DNA from: Cupriavidus sp.
GTDB lineage: Bacteria; Pseudomonadota; Gammaproteobacteria; Burkholderiales; Burkholderiaceae
Assembly: GCA_031180665.1 (NCBI GenBank)
Contig: JAPSLP010000002.1
Span: 62,001 to 126,000, forward strand
DNA: 64,000 nt
Direction: 5' to 3'
Part shown: positions 62,473-64,000 of the stretch, piece after piece
Position numbering within the stretch: the first letter of the stretch is position 1
Layout of the letters: each line of letters opens with the position of its first letter
Made by a program: the position numbers and the translations under genes
Notes under the pieces: generated by a model
The model's database searches: none
What the model saw: the letters and a program-made list of their open reading frames with translations, nothing else
Told to the model about the DNA's origin: nothing

Positions 62473-62515
62473 CGGTATGGTGTGACGAATTGTAACTGCG
62501 TCGGTCACCGTACCG
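62473..62515. promoter_or_regulatory. Inverted repeat between pelG and the response regulator gene
   Basis: CGGTATGGTG and CACCGTACCG (9 of 10 pairing) flank an AT-richer stretch with GAATTGTAAC. Just upstream on the minus strand, GCGGC-AAA-GCCGC (62529-62541) can fold after the pelG stop. The region may hold the end of the pel transcript and the promoter and operator of the regulator operon. Confidence 0.4.
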
Positions 62516-62551
62516 GCGGGCCATCCGCGCGGCTTTGCCGCCCGATTCGCA

Positions 62552-63943
62552 TTACTGCAACATATAGGTTTCGTATTCCAGGCGCTCCAGCCGGCGATCC
62601 AGCAACACCAGCGCGATCGCCACCACGATCAGCACGGCGAACGCAAAACCGTAGCCATACCAGGCCGGCCCGAGTACCAGTGTCATCTGCGTGAGCCCCA
62701 CATTCAGCGCCACGAAGGCTGCGCCGAGCAGCAATATCTCGCGGCGCCGGTCCAGATGGAAATAGAGGCTCAGCGTGGCCAGCAGTACCACGTACAGGCC
62801 CGCGCCAACCACGTCGACATGCAGCAGCGGCAGCTGCAGCTCGGCCATGCCGAACAGCGCCAGCAGCGGCCGCCCCAGCACGAACAGCGGCAGCGCGGCG
62901 AGCGCCAGCCACTTGACGATTTCGTACAGGCCCAGCCGCACGGCGCGCACCAGAGCGTTGCGCGCCTCCTCGATCCGCTGCAGCGAGCCGCCGCCGCGCA
63001 CCGCATCGGCAAAGGCATCGTAGTGGGCAACGACATCCCGCTCGATACGCAGCATGAACACCGCCATCGCGGGCACGATGGCCAGATAGGCGAGAAACAC
63101 CGGAACGTCGTAGATCGCCGACGCATGCAGCGGACCGATGACGCGCTGCCCCGTGCCGGCGTGGTACCAGAACTGCAGCTTGTCGGCCCAGATCCCCAGC
63201 GGGTACAGCAGGCCGATCGCCATCAGGCTTGGATAGCGATGGCGCCGCGCAAACACCTCGAACGACAGCAAGCGCGCGGTGCGGTCGCCGCGGTGGGCGC
63301 TGTGGGCGCACAGGATCTGCAGCGTCGTGCCGGCGAGCAGCACCAGCGCGCCGATCACGAAGCCGCCCAGCAGCCCCTCCAGACCGAAGCCGCGCAGTGC
63401 CACCGCCGCGACCGCCGCCGCCACATAGCCGCCCACGAAGGCGCAGACGATGCTGCCGTACTGCCGCATGCCGGACAGCAGGGTCACCGCGATCCAGACA
63501 TGGCACATCAGCACGAAGCCCGCCAGCATCAGCGCGCGATACAGCGCCGATTGCTGCGGGAAGGCCCACAGCGCGCACGCCAGGCCGAACAGGCCGGCCA
63601 GCACCGTGACGACCAGCCCCACCGCATGCAGGCCCGGCAGTACCGCCTCGCCCCGGCCTTCGGCGAGACGGTCCGCGGCGAAGCGGATCAGATGAAGCTG
63701 CAGCGGACCCGTGAGGATCAGGCTGACGGCAATCAGACATGTTGCGGATACCTGGAACTGCGTGGCCAGCGCGCTGGGCAATCCGGTCGGCAGTCGCAGC
63801 ACGCCGATCAGCAGAACGCCCGCGATCGCCAGCACCCAGGCGCCGCAAGAGAGCACGCCGGCAAAGCCGTAGGCGTGCAGCGTGCCGCCGACGCGGTTGC
63901 GATCCCGCCTGCCGCGCAGAAAGACAGTCAGGTCCACCATCAT
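62552..63943 (-). CDS. pelG: Pel exopolysaccharide export membrane protein PelG
   Basis: A 463-residue inner-membrane protein with about 12 hydrophobic spans. It belongs to the polysaccharide flippase-like superfamily, and the segment GPLHASAIYDVPVFLAYLAIVPAMAVFMLRIE with WADKLQFWYHAG upstream is characteristic of PelG. It moves the Pel polymer across the inner membrane together with PelD, PelE and PelF. The N-terminus (MMVDLTVFLRGRR) differs from the usual start of PelG. GGGAGCGCC stands before ATG 63943, and the upstream frame ends in the same bases (ATGATG), which fits coupling to pelF. Confidence 0.92.
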   Translation of the reverse strand: MMVDLTVFLRGRRDRNRVGGTLHAYGFAGVLSCGAWVLAIAGVLLIGVLRLPTGLPSALATQFQVSATCLIAVSLILTGPLQLHLIRFAADRLAEGRGEAVLPGLHAVGLVVTVLAGLFGLACALWAFPQQSALYRALMLAGFVLMCHVWIAVTLLSGMRQYGSIVCAFVGGYVAAAVAAVALRGFGLEGLLGGFVIGALVLLAGTTLQILCAHSAHRGDRTARLLSFEVFARRHRYPSLMAIGLLYPLGIWADKLQFWYHAGTGQRVIGPLHASAIYDVPVFLAYLAIVPAMAVFMLRIERDVVAHYDAFADAVRGGGSLQRIEEARNALVRAVRLGLYEIVKWLALAALPLFVLGRPLLALFGMAELQLPLLHVDVVGAGLYVVLLATLSLYFHLDRRREILLLGAAFVALNVGLTQMTLVLGPAWYGYGFAFAVLIVVAIALVLLDRRLERLEYETYMLQ

Positions 63944-64000
63944 GGCGCTCCCGCGAAGGGGCAACGGCCGGACGACAGCCGTTCGCCGGCCGGCGTCGGC
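63940..64000 (-). CDS. 3' end of the gene before pelG, probably pelF
   Basis: One frame entering from the right edge stays open for 19 codons and ends in TGA at 63942-63940, overlapping the pelG start as ATGATG. Its codons are rich in G/C at the third position, as in its neighbours. In pel operons the gene before pelG is pelF, the Pel glycosyltransferase. Too little is present to show this from sequence. Confidence 0.45.
   Translation of the reverse strand, partial: PTPAGERLSSGRCPFAGAP

Overview
The window is 64 kb of very GC-rich DNA with densely packed genes, many ATGA/TGATG stop-start overlaps, seven LysR-type regulators and three orphan Bug-type solute receptors. No 16S, tRNA or ribosomal marker is present. 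The gene types (ssuF next to ssuEADCB, Bug receptors, CaiB-type CoA transferases, pelG, REP-like palindromes around GTCCCCGCG...CGCGGGGAC) fit a metabolically versatile betaproteobacterium of the Burkholderiales, for example a Cupriavidus/Ralstonia-like or Alcaligenaceae organism. That placement is inference. No insertion sequence, phage gene or CRISPR array was recognised.

Left part (1-26 kb). It starts with a secreted levansucrase (22-1632). A complete alkanesulfonate operon follows, transcribed leftward as ssuA-ssuD-ssuC-ssuB-ssuE-ssuF plus a second ssuA-like receptor (8150 to 2225). A multicopper oxidase lipoprotein comes next, then a LysR gene divergent from an rraA-bug-rraA operon (10.1-13.6 kb). 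After these lie an MFS exporter with a divergent LysR, a tandem 122-bp REP-like repeat, a small unknown Cys protein, a divergent MurA-family enzyme, a PaiB-like flavoprotein, a DMT transporter with a divergent LysR, a Cys-rich Csp copper-storage protein, and a coupled methyltransferase/acyl-CoA ligase pair. Small TfoX-N and RRM proteins and an alpha-methylacyl-CoA racemase close this part.

Middle part (26-48 kb): catabolic islands. A nitroreductase is followed by a leftward operon (33.6 to 27.3 kb) of Bug receptor, ADP-forming acyl-CoA synthetase, crotonase, aldehyde dehydrogenase and crotonase, with a divergent LysR. This set could import an acid, activate it to CoA, hydrate or cleave it and oxidise the resulting aldehyde. 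Next come an AraC regulator and a three-subunit molybdenum hydroxylase (PaoABC-like). Then there is a LysR gene, a small secreted repeat protein of unknown function, and a seven-gene rightward operon (41.6-47.4 kb). That operon encodes an OB-fold protein without its zinc ribbon, an SCP2-type thiolase, an SDR, a crotonase, a Bug receptor, a hotdog thioesterase and a CaiB CoA transferase.

Right part (48-64 kb). A LysR/SDR divergent pair and an aldo-keto reductase sit among repeats. An NCS2 nucleobase permease lies downstream of a Tat-exported two-subunit molybdenum hydroxylase (IorAB-like) and its divergent LysR, which carries an unusual (DDIK)n tail. A zinc alcohol dehydrogenase follows. The window ends with a leftward set: the end of pelF, pelG (Pel exopolysaccharide export), an OmpR-type response regulator, a LysM-FecR protein and a CHASE2 sensor histidine kinase. 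The last three overlap one another and look like one signalling unit placed directly after the Pel operon.

Points most worth follow-up: the RR/FecR/CHASE2 unit behind pel; three copies of a CAACYNYCGGTTG dyad at LysR-associated gaps; the secreted repeat protein at 41 kb; a perfect 17-bp hairpin before the thiolase operon; and two 12-bp coding minisatellites.
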